Below are positions 51,396 through 63,001 of a stretch of DNA of 64,000 nt, one piece after another. The position numbers and the translations under genes are program-made. Location: assembly GCA_021397845.1 (NCBI GenBank), contig CM038044.1:80919942-80983941 (forward strand). Direction: 5' to 3'. Position 1 is the stretch's first letter; every line of letters starts with the position of its first letter. The stretch comes from Areca catechu. Its lineage: Eukaryota > Streptophyta > Magnoliopsida > Arecales > Arecaceae. Under the pieces are notes generated by a model. That model searched no databases and was not told the DNA's origin. It worked only from the letters and a program-made list of their open reading frames with translations.

Positions 51396-52292
51396 GCTTG
51401 GTTTATATGTTAGCCTGTTTGTATCTCAGTATCTATAGTGTTTTATGTACTATATTTCTTTATCTATACTAGTCTTATGTATCTTGTATCATACATCTTA
51501 TATATCTTGTATCAAATTTTTTGAATATCAATATATATTAACTTTTCTTTTGTGTTGTATCATTTCCTTTGTAATGTATCTTTTTTTCTACATACTTGTT
51601 GTATCAATATTCTTACTACTTTTTAATGATGACAAAAAGGGGGAGAATATTTGGAGATTAATTAAATATGCAAAATTCTTTTGAAAATCAGTTTTCTTTT
51701 CGGATCATATATTGAGGGGGAGTTTTTTTTTGAATTTTTTCTTTCATAACCCTTCAGTTTTATGTTCTGATAACTTCATTTTTATACTTTGACATGTTTA
51801 TCACTATGTTCTGATATTTTTTGATTTTATATATCTTAATACTCTTTATGACTTGATACATGCTTAATGATTTGTTACTCTTAAAAGTCTTTTCTTATTA
51901 TCATTATTTCTATGATTCTCTTAATGTTTGAATGTCTATCTTTTGGAAATATTCTAATACCTTTTTTTAGCAACATTCATATATATATATATATGTACAT
52001 CTTTGCTCTGAAATTTTTTTATCATAACTTTGATACATTAGGATCTACAGCTCTGATACATTAAAATCACTATTTTTTGATAATTATTTTTATGTATAAC
52101 ATCGCATTTCTTCATACATTCATATATAGCTCCAATACAGTATCAATAAGTCTCATTCCTTAACATTTAGCACATTTTTTTAGACTTTGATATGTATCAT
52201 CATTAGCTCTGATATTTATTACCTAAAGATCTATACCTATTAAAAATCTTTTGAGCTTTCACATGCATATAATTAAAGGCTTTGTCATCATC
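51396..52292 (+). other. AT-rich 3' tail of copia-C with extra purine tracts
   Basis: No ORF of substance. It contains AAAAAGGGGGAGAA at 51634-51647 and GAGGGGGA at 51714-51721 in addition to the PPT at 52293, an (AT)n run at about 51980-51993, and GCTCTGATA at 52050 and 52206, complementary to the PBS core of related elements. Confidence 0.75.
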
Positions 52293-52306
52293 AAAAAGGG
52301 AGAGAT
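52293..52306 (+). promoter_or_regulatory. polypurine tract, copia-C
   Basis: AAAAAGGGAGAGAT directly before the 3' LTR. Confidence 0.88.
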
Positions 52307-52870
52307 TGTTGACTCCTATATTTATTTTGATGATTAACAAAATAATTAAGTATATTCAGTATTAATTATTTGTTTAAGTGTGTTTTATCAGAAAAAGGTA
52401 CTCATTAATTCTGTTGAAGGTTTGCTTATCATATAGTTGAAGAAGTTCTCTTCCCAAATGAAAATCTCAAGTTTGAATGGACTTAAGAATATAAGAATAA
52501 CTTGAAATGGATCAAATGATAAGTTTGAAGAAGATTCAGCATTACTTCAAAAAGGTTTCAATGAAGTGTCGACTCATGAAAATGAAGTGTCGACTCATAG
52601 AAGCCAGATCTGATACACAAAAAGAGTTTCAATGGCATGTTTCAAGTGTCGACTCATGAAGACTAGGTGTCGACTCATTTATCAACTCAATGCCTGAGAC
52701 ATAAAGTTTACAGAGCATGTCAAGTCTTAAAAATTCTCTTAAGTGTTGACACAAGAAGATCAAGTGTTGACTCATGTGTCGACTCACCAAAAGAAGTATC
52801 AACTCACCTGAGATTTCCAAAAAGCTTCAAGGAATAATTTTTGAACTAAGTGCCGACTCACAGAAGACAA
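52307..52870 (+). repeat. 3' LTR of copia-C, truncated by gypsy-3m
   Basis: It matches 13082-13640 including the GTCGAC cluster and stops at AGAAGACAA, where TGATGCGGG of gypsy-3m begins. The five bases GACAA (52866-52870) are the candidate TSD; the partner is off-window. Confidence 0.9.
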
Positions 52871-54320
52871 TGATGCGGGACTAATATGCATGCAATTCTT
52901 TTTGTATGTTTTATATGTGGGGTTAGTTGTTTAGTTCCCGAATTTTAGATCAAAATTAGTTGTAGGAAATTTTGTATGAATTTTTGAAGCCAAGCATGCA
53001 GATTAGAACCTAGAAAAGTACTAAAGAAGGATCGCCGGGGCTGAGAAGCCTCGGTTAGGGCAAGTTATCCTACAATAATAAGACTGGAGGTAGAGGGGGT
53101 GTACCTGACAATGTCTGAAGTGCCCGGTGAAGATTGCAGTGAAGGGATCTCTCGTTCCTTGACTGATGCGGCCTGGAAAACCGAGCCAAAGACCCGCGGA
53201 TACCCGGCTTTCTGCTCGGTGGTCCGATTGAGGCGTGGCTGGAGTCGTTGGATTCGTAGAAACTCGGGGACCAGCAAACGACCTATCAGGGGTTAGAAAA
53301 CTTAGAGAAAATCAAGAAAACAAAGGAAAATAGCAAAGGAAAGAATATTTTGGAGGGGGCTGGAAGGATGGTTGGCGGCAGGAAGATGGTTGCAAACACC
53401 GGGAAGAAGAACTCTCAAACCCCTTTATGCACACAGCAGGGTAATCACACAAAACAATATAAGAACTCAAGGTTTATTTCATATATCAAAATCTCCCTTC
53501 ATACAAGAGGCTAGGGTCCTTTAAATAAACCCTTAACTTTGGGCTCCAAGCAAGGGCACATAAGTCTTTACATAAGAATCCTTTTCCCTCTCAAACCCTA
53601 GCTAGAAAATAAGGAAACATTAGGTAGAAAAATCCCTAAAAATTCTCTTGACTTGGCCAACACTCCAAGGATGCCTAGGGGGCGTGTTGGGCTTCTAGGA
53701 GCAGCAAGAGGCCGGCCCAAAGGGGCTCGGGCGCATGGGTTTGGACCTCTGGAAGCTGGGATGGCCTGGTAGCTAGGTAGCAGGAATATTCCCTGGTATC
53801 TTGCTTCTTAGGGGCTTGGGCTTGGCGCCTGGGCTTGATTTCTTTGGGCTAGGATGCAGATGGACCTCTAAAATTATGGATTCCTTGGTATATGAATATA
53901 TTTTGGCATCTGGAAGGGAATCTGGGCATTTGGAGGGCATCTGCAAGGAATCAGGGTTTTCTGAATTTTCCTCCTGGGGTCTTCAAATCTTCAAGCTGGG
54001 TTGGACTTGGGCTATACTTCCATGTCTTCAATCTGGTTGGACTTGGTCTTCACTTGTATGATATGGTCTTGAGTCTTCAATATGGTTGAATAGGACTCAA
54101 AAAAATAAAATTAGCTCGACATGAGCTGACTAACACTGGACTGAACTAGCTCAACATGAGCTAACTAGTACAGAACTGAAACTCAAAATACTCAAATAAC
54201 AACTAAAATGGACTCAAATAGGCTAAGCCCTTATTACAGATGGACTCATAAATTATTGATCAATTCATAGAGGGTTGAAAAGCCTCTATCTTATTATGGT
54301 GCCTTTTGGTGTCCCCACCA
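52871..54320 (-). repeat. 3' LTR of gypsy-3m
   Basis: 1450 bp; the minus strand reads TGGTGGGGACACC at 54320 and ends CCCGCATCA at 52871. It is the same family as 55397-56853 and 60093-61550. The recurring small antisense ORFs in this LTR are not called as genes. Confidence 0.92.
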
Positions 54321-55391
54321 ATTCTCCCGCAGTGGGAGGAACTCGACCCTATCGAGTGAAGATCATATTGGCTCATATATCTCTCGAGAAGGTCTGGGTT
54401 GAGGCGTTGCAAGTCCTCTCGAGAAATCCACGAACCGTCCGACTATTGCTGGCCTTGCCATCGAACCAGGAAGCATTGATAGTCACGGCCCCGGGTCATG
54501 ATGGCTTGATCGTCCAGGATACATTCGATCCGTTCTCCTCTCTCAAGCCAATTTGTTAGTGGACACTCTGGGTTAGGGTCACTCACAATGAAAAGGAATA
54601 GGTCCAAAGGCCTCACTTGGTATCGCTGCTGGTTCCCTATACTTAACCAGGTCTGTAATATTGAAGGTAGAACTAATGCCCAAATCCGAAGGCAAGTCTA
54701 ACACCTAGGCATTTGATCCAACCTTCTCTATCACTTTAAAAGGTCCGGCTCTACGAGCATGAAGCTTCTTTTAGGCCTAAGCCTAACCGAAATAGAATCC
54801 ACTACATCAAATTCTTTGATCCATCTTCGGGAATTAGCCAGTTTGTTTAAAATTAGTGTAGGTGGTGAACATCCTGGGCACATGCAGACTCCTAACAAAT
54901 GATTCAAAGGACTCATACTAACACCTAACAGACTTGACTATGCATTCCTATAGAAGGAAATTTTATTGAACTCTTTGGATCTAAACCTAAGAGATTATAG
55001 GTTCCCTAGGTTTGATCCTAGCTTGACATGCACATGAAAATTTACAGTGAACTCCTAGCAAATTCCAAAGAGTGTGCCAGAAGTAAGATGCAAATCTAAC
55101 ATGCGTGATGAATGCATGCAGTATGCTAATCTCAGTTAAATATAATTTAATAATCCTAGAAATGCTGGAGGTGTCAGAAAAGGGCAGAAAATAGGAAGTG
55201 GGTTGAGAATTAGTTTGGTAAGGTAGAGAAAAAGGTTCATGGTTAGTTGGATAAAGTAGGATAAAAGACGGGGTGTCAGGAACTAATCCTATACTAATGA
55301 GGTTAACCTTATGAGGTTGACCTATATCTACAGGGTTTGCATAATGGAAGGATGGGTCACCAATTTCGGGGAAGAGGTCCTTAATGGGAAC
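54321..55391 (-). pseudogene. gypsy-3m integrase tail and chromodomain
   Basis: On the minus strand, VPIKDLFPEIGDPSFHYANP.. leads to FASYFWHTLWNLLGVHCKFS, which matches the integrase segment of gypsy-1 around 8210-8270. Then come remnants of the integrase C-terminal domain (NSRRWIKEFDVVDS, KRSFMLVEPDLLK, then DLPSDLGI) and a chromodomain close to the LTR (VRWQG.P type, about 54560-54360). Stops and shifts separate the parts; the longest open piece is 54987-55391. It is the C-terminal half of the fused, deleted polyprotein whose N-terminal half is at 61551-63001. Confidence 0.75.
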
Positions 55392-55396
55392 TATAG
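55392..55396. repeat. TSD of gypsy-3p
   Basis: TATAG is repeated at 61551-61555 directly after the 3' LTR of gypsy-3p. Confidence 0.95.
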
Positions 55397-56853
55397 TGGT
55401 GGGGACACCTGAGGCACCAGAATAAGACAAAGGCTTTTTCAACCCTCTGTAAATTGATCAATAATTTATGAGTCCATCTGTAATAAGGGCTTAGCTCATC
55501 TGAGTCCATTTTAGTTATTATTTGAGTATTTTTAGTTGTTATTTCAGTTCTGTACTAGTCAGATCATGTTGAGCTAGTTCAGTCCAATGCTAGTCAGCTC
55601 ATGTTGAGCTAATTTAATTTTTTTGAGTCCTGTCCAAGCATACTGAAGACTCAAGACTATATCATACAAGTGAAGACCAAGTCCAACTAGATTGAAGACA
55701 TCGAAGTATAGCCCAAGTCCAACCCAGCTTGAAGATTTGAAGACCCCAGGAGGAAAATTCAGAAAACCCTGATTTCTTGCAGATGCCCTCCAAATGCCCA
55801 GATTCCCTTCCAGATGCCAAAATATATTCATATACCAAGGCATCCATGATTTCAAAAGTCCATCTGCATCCTAGCCCAAAGAAATCAAGCCCAGGCACCA
55901 AGCCCAAGCCCCTAAGAAGCAAGATAGTAGGGAATATTCCTGCTACCTGGCTACCAGGCCATCCCAGCTTCCAGAGGCCCAAACCCATGCACCCGAGCCC
56001 CTTTGGGCCAGCCCCTTGCTGCTCCTAGAAGCCCAACACGCCCCCCTAGGCATCCTTGGAGTGTTGACCAAGTCAACAGAATTTTTAGGGATTTTTTTAC
56101 CTAATATTTTCTTATTTCTAGCTAGGGTTTGAGAGGGAAAAGGATTCTCATGTAAAGACTAATGTGCCCTTACTTGGAGCCCAAGGTTAAGGGTCTATTT
56201 AAGGGACCCTAGCCTCTTGTATGAAGGGAGAATTTTTGATGAATAAAAACCTTGAGTTCTTCTATTGAATTGTGTGATACCCTGCTGTGTGCATAATGGG
56301 GTTTGTGAGAGTTTTTCTTCCCAATGCTGCAATCATCTTCCTGCTGCCAACAAGCCTCTCAGATCCCTGGATGCCCACTCCAAAAGAAGCCTTCCCTTGC
56401 TATTTTCCCTTTGTTTTCTTGTTCCTTTGTGAGTTTTCAAACCCCTGACAGGTCGTTTGCAGGTCCCCGAGTTCCTACGAATCCAACGACTCCAGCCAAG
56501 CCTCAATCGGTTCACCGAGCAGAAAGCCGGGTATCCGCGGGTCTTTGGCTCGGTTTTCCAGGCCGCATCCATCGAGGAACGAGAGACCCCTTCACTGCGA
56601 TCTTCACAGATGTTGTCAGGTATACCCCTCTACCTCCAATAGTTTTATTGTAGGAGAACTTACCCTAACTGAGGCTTCTCAGCCCTGGCGGTCCTTCTTT
56701 GCTACTTTTCTAGGTCCTAATCTGCATGCTGATCTTCAAAAATTCATACAAAATTCCCTACAAATAATTTTGATCTAAAGTTTAGAAATTAATCACTTAA
56801 CTCAACATGTAAAACATACATAAAAAAATGGAATGCATATTAGTCCTCCATCA
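55397..56853 (+). repeat. 5' LTR of gypsy-3p
   Basis: TGGTGGGGACACC...CCTCCATCA. It contains TTTGCAGGTCCCC (56456) after a T-rich tract, resembling a 3' splice site, as in three other gypsy LTRs here. GGGTCTATTTAAGGGACC (about 56170) is the likely TATA region. Confidence 0.92.
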
Positions 56854-56855
56854 TT

Positions 56856-56867
56856 TGGTATCAGAGC
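56856..56867 (+). promoter_or_regulatory. primer binding site, gypsy-3p
   Basis: TGGTATCAGAGC lies two bases after the LTR. Confidence 0.94.
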
Positions 56868-57732
56868 TTAGACTAGGGCTTATTTTCTACAATTTTTTAA
56901 TCCGTATATACTCTGTTATTTAAATTATTTCTCCTTGATAAAAACTCAAAAAATTCTAAAATTCATATTTCTAGATTCATCATAATTCACAGTAATTTTA
57001 AGAATTTTTTAAAATTTTATTATGGACTGTGAATTTTCTGCAAGCCGAAATACAGCCTGCAAATTTTTGGCTCTATTTTTTCAGCAAGACAAGTTTGGAA
57101 GTTCTAGGGTTTTGTTTAGCATCTTTTGCATATCTTTTAATTTTAGTATATTTCCAGCATATTAGGCCATGATTTGGAAGTTTTCTTCTATTTAAGAAAA
57201 TACCAAAAAAAAAAATTACATATTCTCCAAAAATATCAAAAACATCTAAACCCTAATTTGCATCCTCATCTGCCTGCCATCATTGCATAATTTACTTTTA
57301 AGGGCACTCTTGCTATATCAGATAAGGGGAGGAGTTGATAACCTCTCCTTAACCCAAAACCACATCCCTTGCATTCGGTCCCAAGCCTTAACCTAAAAAT
57401 TAACTAGACTTAATTTGCCCTAGTGGGCTAGGGACACCAACTGGTCGGGTCCGGGCTAGTGTTAGATCACCATGTCAAGTTAACCTATGTGTGCCTTGTG
57501 CTCAGTGTCTAGAATAGTGGTTCAGGGATTCAATCCCGAAGGGCTTGTGTGCTGGTCCGCCTTCCTGGCCAATCTCTAATTGGTGCCTAGGATTGGTAAT
57601 CAGGGACCTAACACTCCCCTTACACGTGCCTGGCTGAGTACAGGGTTACTATAGGCTAGTTTGCCACCCTGATTGAGCATCTAGTTTGGACTCTAGGTCT
57701 AGTCAGCTATAGTCGGTCTGATCGAGTCTTGC
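56868..57732 (+). other. gypsy-3p leader
   Basis: Noncoding. The second half (57410-57730) is also found in gypsy-3m (63002-63126, inverse) and, diverged, at 33704-34050 on the minus strand. Confidence 0.75.
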
Positions 57733-60092
57733 ATGAGCACTAGATCAGGAGTTTCATATCACCCACCTCCTTCACAAATGTCTGAACCCATGGAAAATTT
57801 AAAAGCCCAAATAAAAGCCCTAGCTGATCAAATGGCCCAGATGACTACCCAGTTAACTCAGTCTGGTACCCAAACCAACAATAGAATTGACCATCTTGCC
57901 AATAGGCTTGACCAGTTAGGAGGCCGTGTAGGGACCATAGCAAGAACCCATGTGTCCGATCTGAGCCAGATCCTGAGTCCCCTCAACCTAGGAGAACCCC
58001 AAACCCTGATCTATACCATGAGGTCGAACCTAGGAGAGCCCCTTATCCTGACCCGTACTACAATCCTCAACCTAGGAGGACCCCAAACCCTGATCCATAC
58101 CGAGAGGTTGAACCTAGGAGAGCCCCTCAGCCTGACCCATACTATAATCCTGAACCTAGGAGGACCCCAAACCCTGAACCATATCGTGAGGTTGAACCTA
58201 GGAGAGCCACTCAGCCTGACCCATACTATGATATTGAACCTAGATCCTATGACTCTAGATCCAATTTACCCACATCCTATAAGCCTAGTATACCCATAAC
58301 CTATAGATCTTATGACTTCAAATCCTCTGACTCTAGAATCTACGAACCCATATCCCATGAGTCCAGTAGACCCAAAACCCATAGAGCTGAACCCAAATCC
58401 TATGACCCCAGATCTTATAATCCCGTGACCCATGGATCTGCACCCTTATCCTATGAGTCTAGGGAGCCCATAATCCCTAGTATCAATCTAGTACTAGTTA
58501 GGTTTCCCTTAGTCAACTTGAACCCCATAGGATTAGCACCCCTAAATATGAGCCCAGTAGTGAGACACTACCCCTTAGACAACTTGAACCTACTAGGATT
58601 AGTGTCCATAATCAGAAACCAGGACCTAGCTAATTTTCCCCTAGCCGACCTTCTCCAACCATTCCTGAGATTGACAAGGCTTACATTAATGCAGAAGTGT
58701 ATGAAGCTGATGCAAACTTAGTGGATGAGTATGAGGGAGAAGAGGAGACACCTTTAGATGACCTAGAATTAGTTGACCCAATAGATACCCAGGTAGAAGC
58801 CAACCTAGAGATAGTTGACCTTGACCACATCCAACCTAAAGCTATAGTGGAAGAACAAATAGAGGAAGAGAACCTAGATACTGCTACTAGAGCCTTACCT
58901 AAGGAAACCGAAGAGGAGAGCCAAATTATAGAGTCTAGTCCTAAAATAAAAGAACCAGAAGAATTTATTAAGGACCTGATCTCTTTGAATCAGTACCCTC
59001 AGGATGAGCATCCTCCTATAGTTCCCATTAGGGACCTCTTCCTTGAGATTAGTAACCCATCATTCCATTATGCAAACCCCATAGATATACCGCAACCTCG
59101 TAAGGTTAGCCTCATTAGTCTAGGATTAGTCCCTGACATGCCTTCGTATATCGAACTTTATCCAACTAACCTTGAACCTTTTTTCCTACCCTACCAAACT
59201 AATTCTGAACCCACTTCCTATTTTCTGCCCTTTCCTGACACCTCCACATTTCTAGGATTATTAGATTGCATTTATCAGAGATTAGCGTACTGCATGCATT
59301 CATTACGCATGTTAGGTTTGCATTATACTTCTGGCATACCCTCTGGCATTTGCTTGGAGTCCATTGTAAATACTCTTGTGCACACCACACTAGGGTCAGA
59401 CCTAGAGAGTCTATAGTCTCTTAGGTTTATGCCCATAAAAGTCTAATAAATTTTCTTTGATAGGAATGCAAAGTCGAGTGTATTAGGTGTTAGTTTGAGT
59501 CCTTTGCATCATCTTGTTAGGAGTCTGCATGTGCCTAACATGTTCACCACCCGCACTAATGTTAAACAAACTGGCTAATTCCCAAAGATGGATCAAAGAA
59601 TTTGATGTAGTGGATTCTATCTTGGTTAGGCTTAGGCCTAAAAGAAGCTTCATGCTCGCAGAGCCAGACCTTTTAAAGTGATAGAGAAGGTTGGATCAAA
59701 TGCCTAGGTGTTAGACTTGCCTTCGGATTTGGGCATTAGTTCTACCTTCAATATTACAGACCTGGTTGAGTATAGGGAACCGGCAGCGCTACCTAGTGAG
59801 GCCTTTGGACCTATTCCTTTTCATTGTGAGTGACCCTAACCTAGAGTGTCCACAAACAAATTTGGTCTGAGAGAGGAGAACGGATCGAGCGTATCCTGGA
59901 CGATCAAGCCATCACGACCCAGGGCCATGACTATCAATGCTTCCTGGTCCGATGGCAAGGCCGGCCAGAGTCAGACGATTCATGGATTTCTCGAGAGGAC
60001 TTGCTATGCCTCAACCCAGACCTTCTTGAGAGATATGTGAGCCAGTCTGACCTTCACTCGACAGGGTCGAGTTCCTCCCACCCCGAGAGAAT
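57733..60092 (+). pseudogene. gypsy-3p gag-like / integrase-tail / chromodomain ORF
   Basis: Starts MSTRSGVSYHPPPSQ. Residues ~20-75 form an amphipathic helical stretch (AQIKALADQMAQMTTQLTQS). Next come about five 42-bp units encoding 14-residue Pro/Arg repeats (58000-58250; read partly out of frame after a shift near 57965), a Tyr/Pro/Ser region, and an acidic linker with YEADANLVDEYEGEEE (58697), homologous to the post-zinc-knuckle linker of gypsy-1. The integrase-derived tail follows (about 59280-59410, then 59600-59830 as DLPSDLGISSTFNITDLVEY-like pieces in mixed frames). The chromodomain lies at about 59880-60050 (ERILDDQAITT; FLVRWQGRPESDDSWISRED). Several shifts make it non-functional now, but the domain order equals that of gypsy-3m. 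Confidence 0.78.
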
Positions 60093-61550
60093 TGGTGGGG
60101 ACACCTAAGGCACCAGAATAAGACAGAGGCTTTTTCAACCCTCTATAAATTGATCAATAATTTATGAGTCCATCTGTAATAAGGGCTTAGCTCATCCAAG
60201 ACCATTTTAGTTGTTATTTGAGTATTTTTTATTGTTATTTGAGTTCTGTACTAGTCAGCTCATGTTGAGCTAGTTCAGTCCAATGCTAGTCAGCTCATGT
60301 TGAGCTAATTTTATTTTTTTGAGTCCTGTCCAAGCATACTGAAGACTCAAGACTATATCATACAAGTGAAGACCAAGTCCAACTATATTGAAGACATGGA
60401 AGTATAGCCCAAGTCCAACCCAGCTTGAAGATTTGAAGACCCCAGGAGGAAAATTCAGAAAATCCTGATTTCTTGCAGATGCCCTCCAGATGCCCAGATT
60501 CCCTTCCAGATGCCAAAATATATTCATATACCAAGGCATCCATGATTTTAGAAGTCCATCTGCATCCTAGCCCAAAGAAATCAAGCCCAGGTGCCAAGCC
60601 CAAGCCCCTAAGAAGCAAGATACTAGGGAATATTCATGCTACCTGGCTACCAGGCCACCCCAGCTTCCAGAGGCCCAAACCCATGCACCCGGGCCCCTTT
60701 GGGCCGGCCCCTTGCTGCTCCTAGAAGCCCAACACGCCCCCCTAGGCATCCTTAGAGTGTTGACCAAGTCAAGAGAATTTTTAGGGATTTTTCTACCTAA
60801 TATTTCCTTATTTTCTAGCTAGGGTTTGAGAGGGAAAAAGATTCTCATGTAAAGACTAATGTGCCCTTACTTGGATCCCAAGGTTAAGGGTCTATTTAAG
60901 GGACCCTAGCCTCTTGTATGAAGGGAGAATTTTTGATGAATAAAAATCTTGAGTTCTTCTATTGAGTTGTGTGATATCCTGCTGTGTGCATAAAGGGGTT
61001 TGTGAGAGTTTTTCTTCCCAGTGCTGTAATCATCTTCCTACTGCCAACAAGCCTCTCAGATCCCTGGATGCCCACTCCAAAAGAAGCCTTCCCTTGCTAT
61101 TTTCCCTATGTTTTCTTGTTCCTTTGTGAGTTTTCTAACCCCTGACAGGTCGTTTGCAGGTCCCCGAGTTTCTACGAATCCAACGACTCCAGTCAAGCCT
61201 CAATCGGATCACCGAGCAGAAAGCCGGGTATCCACGGGTCTTTGGCTCGATTTTCCAGGCCGCATCCATCGAGGAACGAGAGACCCCTTCGCTGCGATCT
61301 TCACAGACGTTGTCAGGTACACCCCTCTACCTCCAGTAGTTTTATTGTAGGAGAACTTGCCCTAATTGAGGCTTCTCAGCCCCGGCGGTCCTTCTTTGCT
61401 ACTTTTCTAGGTCCTAATCTGCATGCTGATCTTCAAAAATTCATACAAAATTCTCTACAAATAATTTTGATCTGAAATTTGGAAATTAATCACTTAACTC
61501 AACATGTAAAACATACAAAAAAAAATGGCATGCATATTAGTCCCGCATCA
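60093..61550 (+). repeat. 3' LTR of gypsy-3p
   Basis: 1458 bp, TGGTGGGGACACC...CCCGCATCA, very similar to the 5' copy. TATAG follows. Confidence 0.94.
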
Positions 61551-63001
61551 TATAGGAGGGGACTCATCTTGAAGGTATTTATTCAAAGAGATCAGGTCCT
61601 TAATAAATTCTTTTGGTTCTTTTATTTTTGGACTAGACTCTATAATTTGGCTCTCCTCTATGGTTTCCTCAGGTAAGGCTCTAGCAGCAGTACCTAGGTT
61701 CTCTTCCTTTATTTGTTCTTCCATTATAGCTTTATGTTGGATGTGGTCAAGGTCAACTAGCTCTGGGTTGGTTTCTACCTGGGTATCTATTGGGTCAGCT
61801 AATTCTAGGTCTACTAAAGGTGTCTCCACTTCTCCTTCATACTCATCCACTAGGCTCGCATCAGCTTCATACACTTCCGTGTTAATGTAAGCCTTGTCAA
61901 TCTCAGGAATGGTTGGAGAAGGTCGACTAGGGGAAAATTGGCTAGGTCATGGTTTCTGATTATGGACACTAATTCTAGTAGGTTCAGGTTGCCTAAGGGG
62001 TAGTGGCTCACTACTGAGCTCATATTTAGGGGTACTAATCCTATGGGGTTCAAGATGACTAGGGGAAGCATGACTAGTACTAGATTGATACCTAGGGGTT
62101 ATGGGCTCCCTAGGCTCATAGGACAAGGGTGCAGATCTATGGGTCAGGGGATTATAGGATCTGGGGTCATGGTATGGAGTCCTCCTAAGGTTGGGCTCCC
62201 TATATGGGTCAAGATATTGGATTCTCCTAGGGTTGGACTCCCTATATGGGTCAAAATATTGGGTTCTCCTAGGGTTGGATTCCCTATATGGGTCAGAATA
62301 TTGGGTTCTCCTAGGGTTGGACTCCCTATATGGGTCAGAATATTGGGTGTTGGGTCTACTAGGCTTATAGGGTGTGGGTGCATAGGATTTATGATCATGG
62401 GATCTAGAGTCATAGGATCTAGGTTCACAGGTTCTGGATTCATAGGATATAGGTTCATAGGATTTGGAGTCATAAGATCTATAGGTTGTGGGTATACTAG
62501 GCTTAGAGGATGTGGGTAAATAGGATCTATCTTCCTGGTCTACAAAATCCTGATTGGGTCTTCTAGGACTAACCTTAAAGATTGGGTCAGGATGATGGCC
62601 TCTCCTAGGTTCAGCCTCAAGGTATGGATCAGGGTTTGGGGTCCTCCTAGGTTGAGGATTGTAGTATGGGTCAGGATGAGGGGCTCTCCTAGGTTCGACC
62701 TCATGGTATAGATCAGGATTTGGGGTTCTCCTAGGTTGAGGGGACTCATGATCTGGCTCGGATTGTGACCCATGGGTTCTTGCTATGGTCCCTACACGGC
62801 CTCCTAACTGGTCAAACCTATTGGCAAGATGGTCAATTCTATTATTGGTTTGGGTACCAGACTGAGTTAACTGGGTAGTCAACTGGGCCATGGATTGGGT
62901 TAGTTGCTCAGTGAGTGCTTTATTTGGGCTTGCAAATTTTTCATGGGTTCAAACATTTATGAAGGAGGTGGGTGATACGAAACCCCTGATCTAGTGCTCA
63001 T
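61551..63001 (-). pseudogene. gypsy-3m gag-like N-terminal half
   Basis: The start at 63001 (MSTRSGVSYHPPPS) is followed by a TAA where gypsy-3p has CAA, and by a one-base loss. From 62891 the frame is open for 314 codons: a helical NNRIDHLANRFDQLG stretch, then Pro/Arg/Tyr repeats (PRRTPNPDPY type; four near-perfect 14-residue units RESNPRRTQYSDPY at 62187-62350). The acidic linker YEADASLVDEYEGEVE (61874) and DLISLNKYLQDESPP follow, cut by gypsy-3p. Capsid and zinc knuckle are absent. The repetitive, basic, Pro-rich stretch could bind nucleic acid; this is inference. Confidence 0.8.
62187..62350 (-). repeat. 42-bp in-frame tandem repeats
   Basis: About four copies of a 42-bp unit, each encoding a 14-residue repeat with N-P-R-R and a D-P-Y end. 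Nearly identical neighbouring units suggest recent expansion or gene conversion. The overlapping plus-strand ORF 62043-62519 is a shadow of this repeat. Confidence 0.85.

Larger units (their letters stand above)
13082..52870 (+). mobile_element. copia-C: Sirevirus-like element, container of the main block
   Basis: The pieces are 5' LTR 13082-14591, PBS 14594, gag start 14649-14913, then (after the copia-2 insertion) gag 44536-45990, pol 46003-49128, a third ORF about 49549-51395, an AT-rich tail with several purine tracts, and a truncated 3' LTR from 52307. The right LTR is interrupted at 52870 by gypsy-3m, so its end is off-window. The YVDDIIFGATN RT motif, two-knuckle gag, post-pol ORF and multiple polypurine tracts agree with Sireviruses. 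All coding parts are full of stops and shifts, fitting its position as an old container. Confidence 0.85.
55397..61550 (+). mobile_element. gypsy-3p: complete non-autonomous chromodomain gypsy
   Basis: 6154 bp with LTRs of 1457 and 1458 bp, PBS 56856, leader, gag-like ORF, integrase tail, chromodomain, and TSD TATAG. It lacks capsid, zinc knuckle, protease, RT and RNase H, so it must have moved with proteins from another element. It inserted into a member of its own family in opposite orientation. Confidence 0.92.

Noticed and set aside
53099..53296. Recurrent small ORFs with AAWKTEPKTRGYPAF in gypsy-3 LTRs (also 56333-56572 and 61108-61350 region)
   Set aside because: Shadow frames on both strands of a repeated LTR; not tied to any ORF outside LTRs.
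62043..62519. 158-codon plus-strand ORF of Gly/Ile/Arg repeats
   Set aside because: It is the antisense reading of the 42-bp coding repeats of gypsy-3m.
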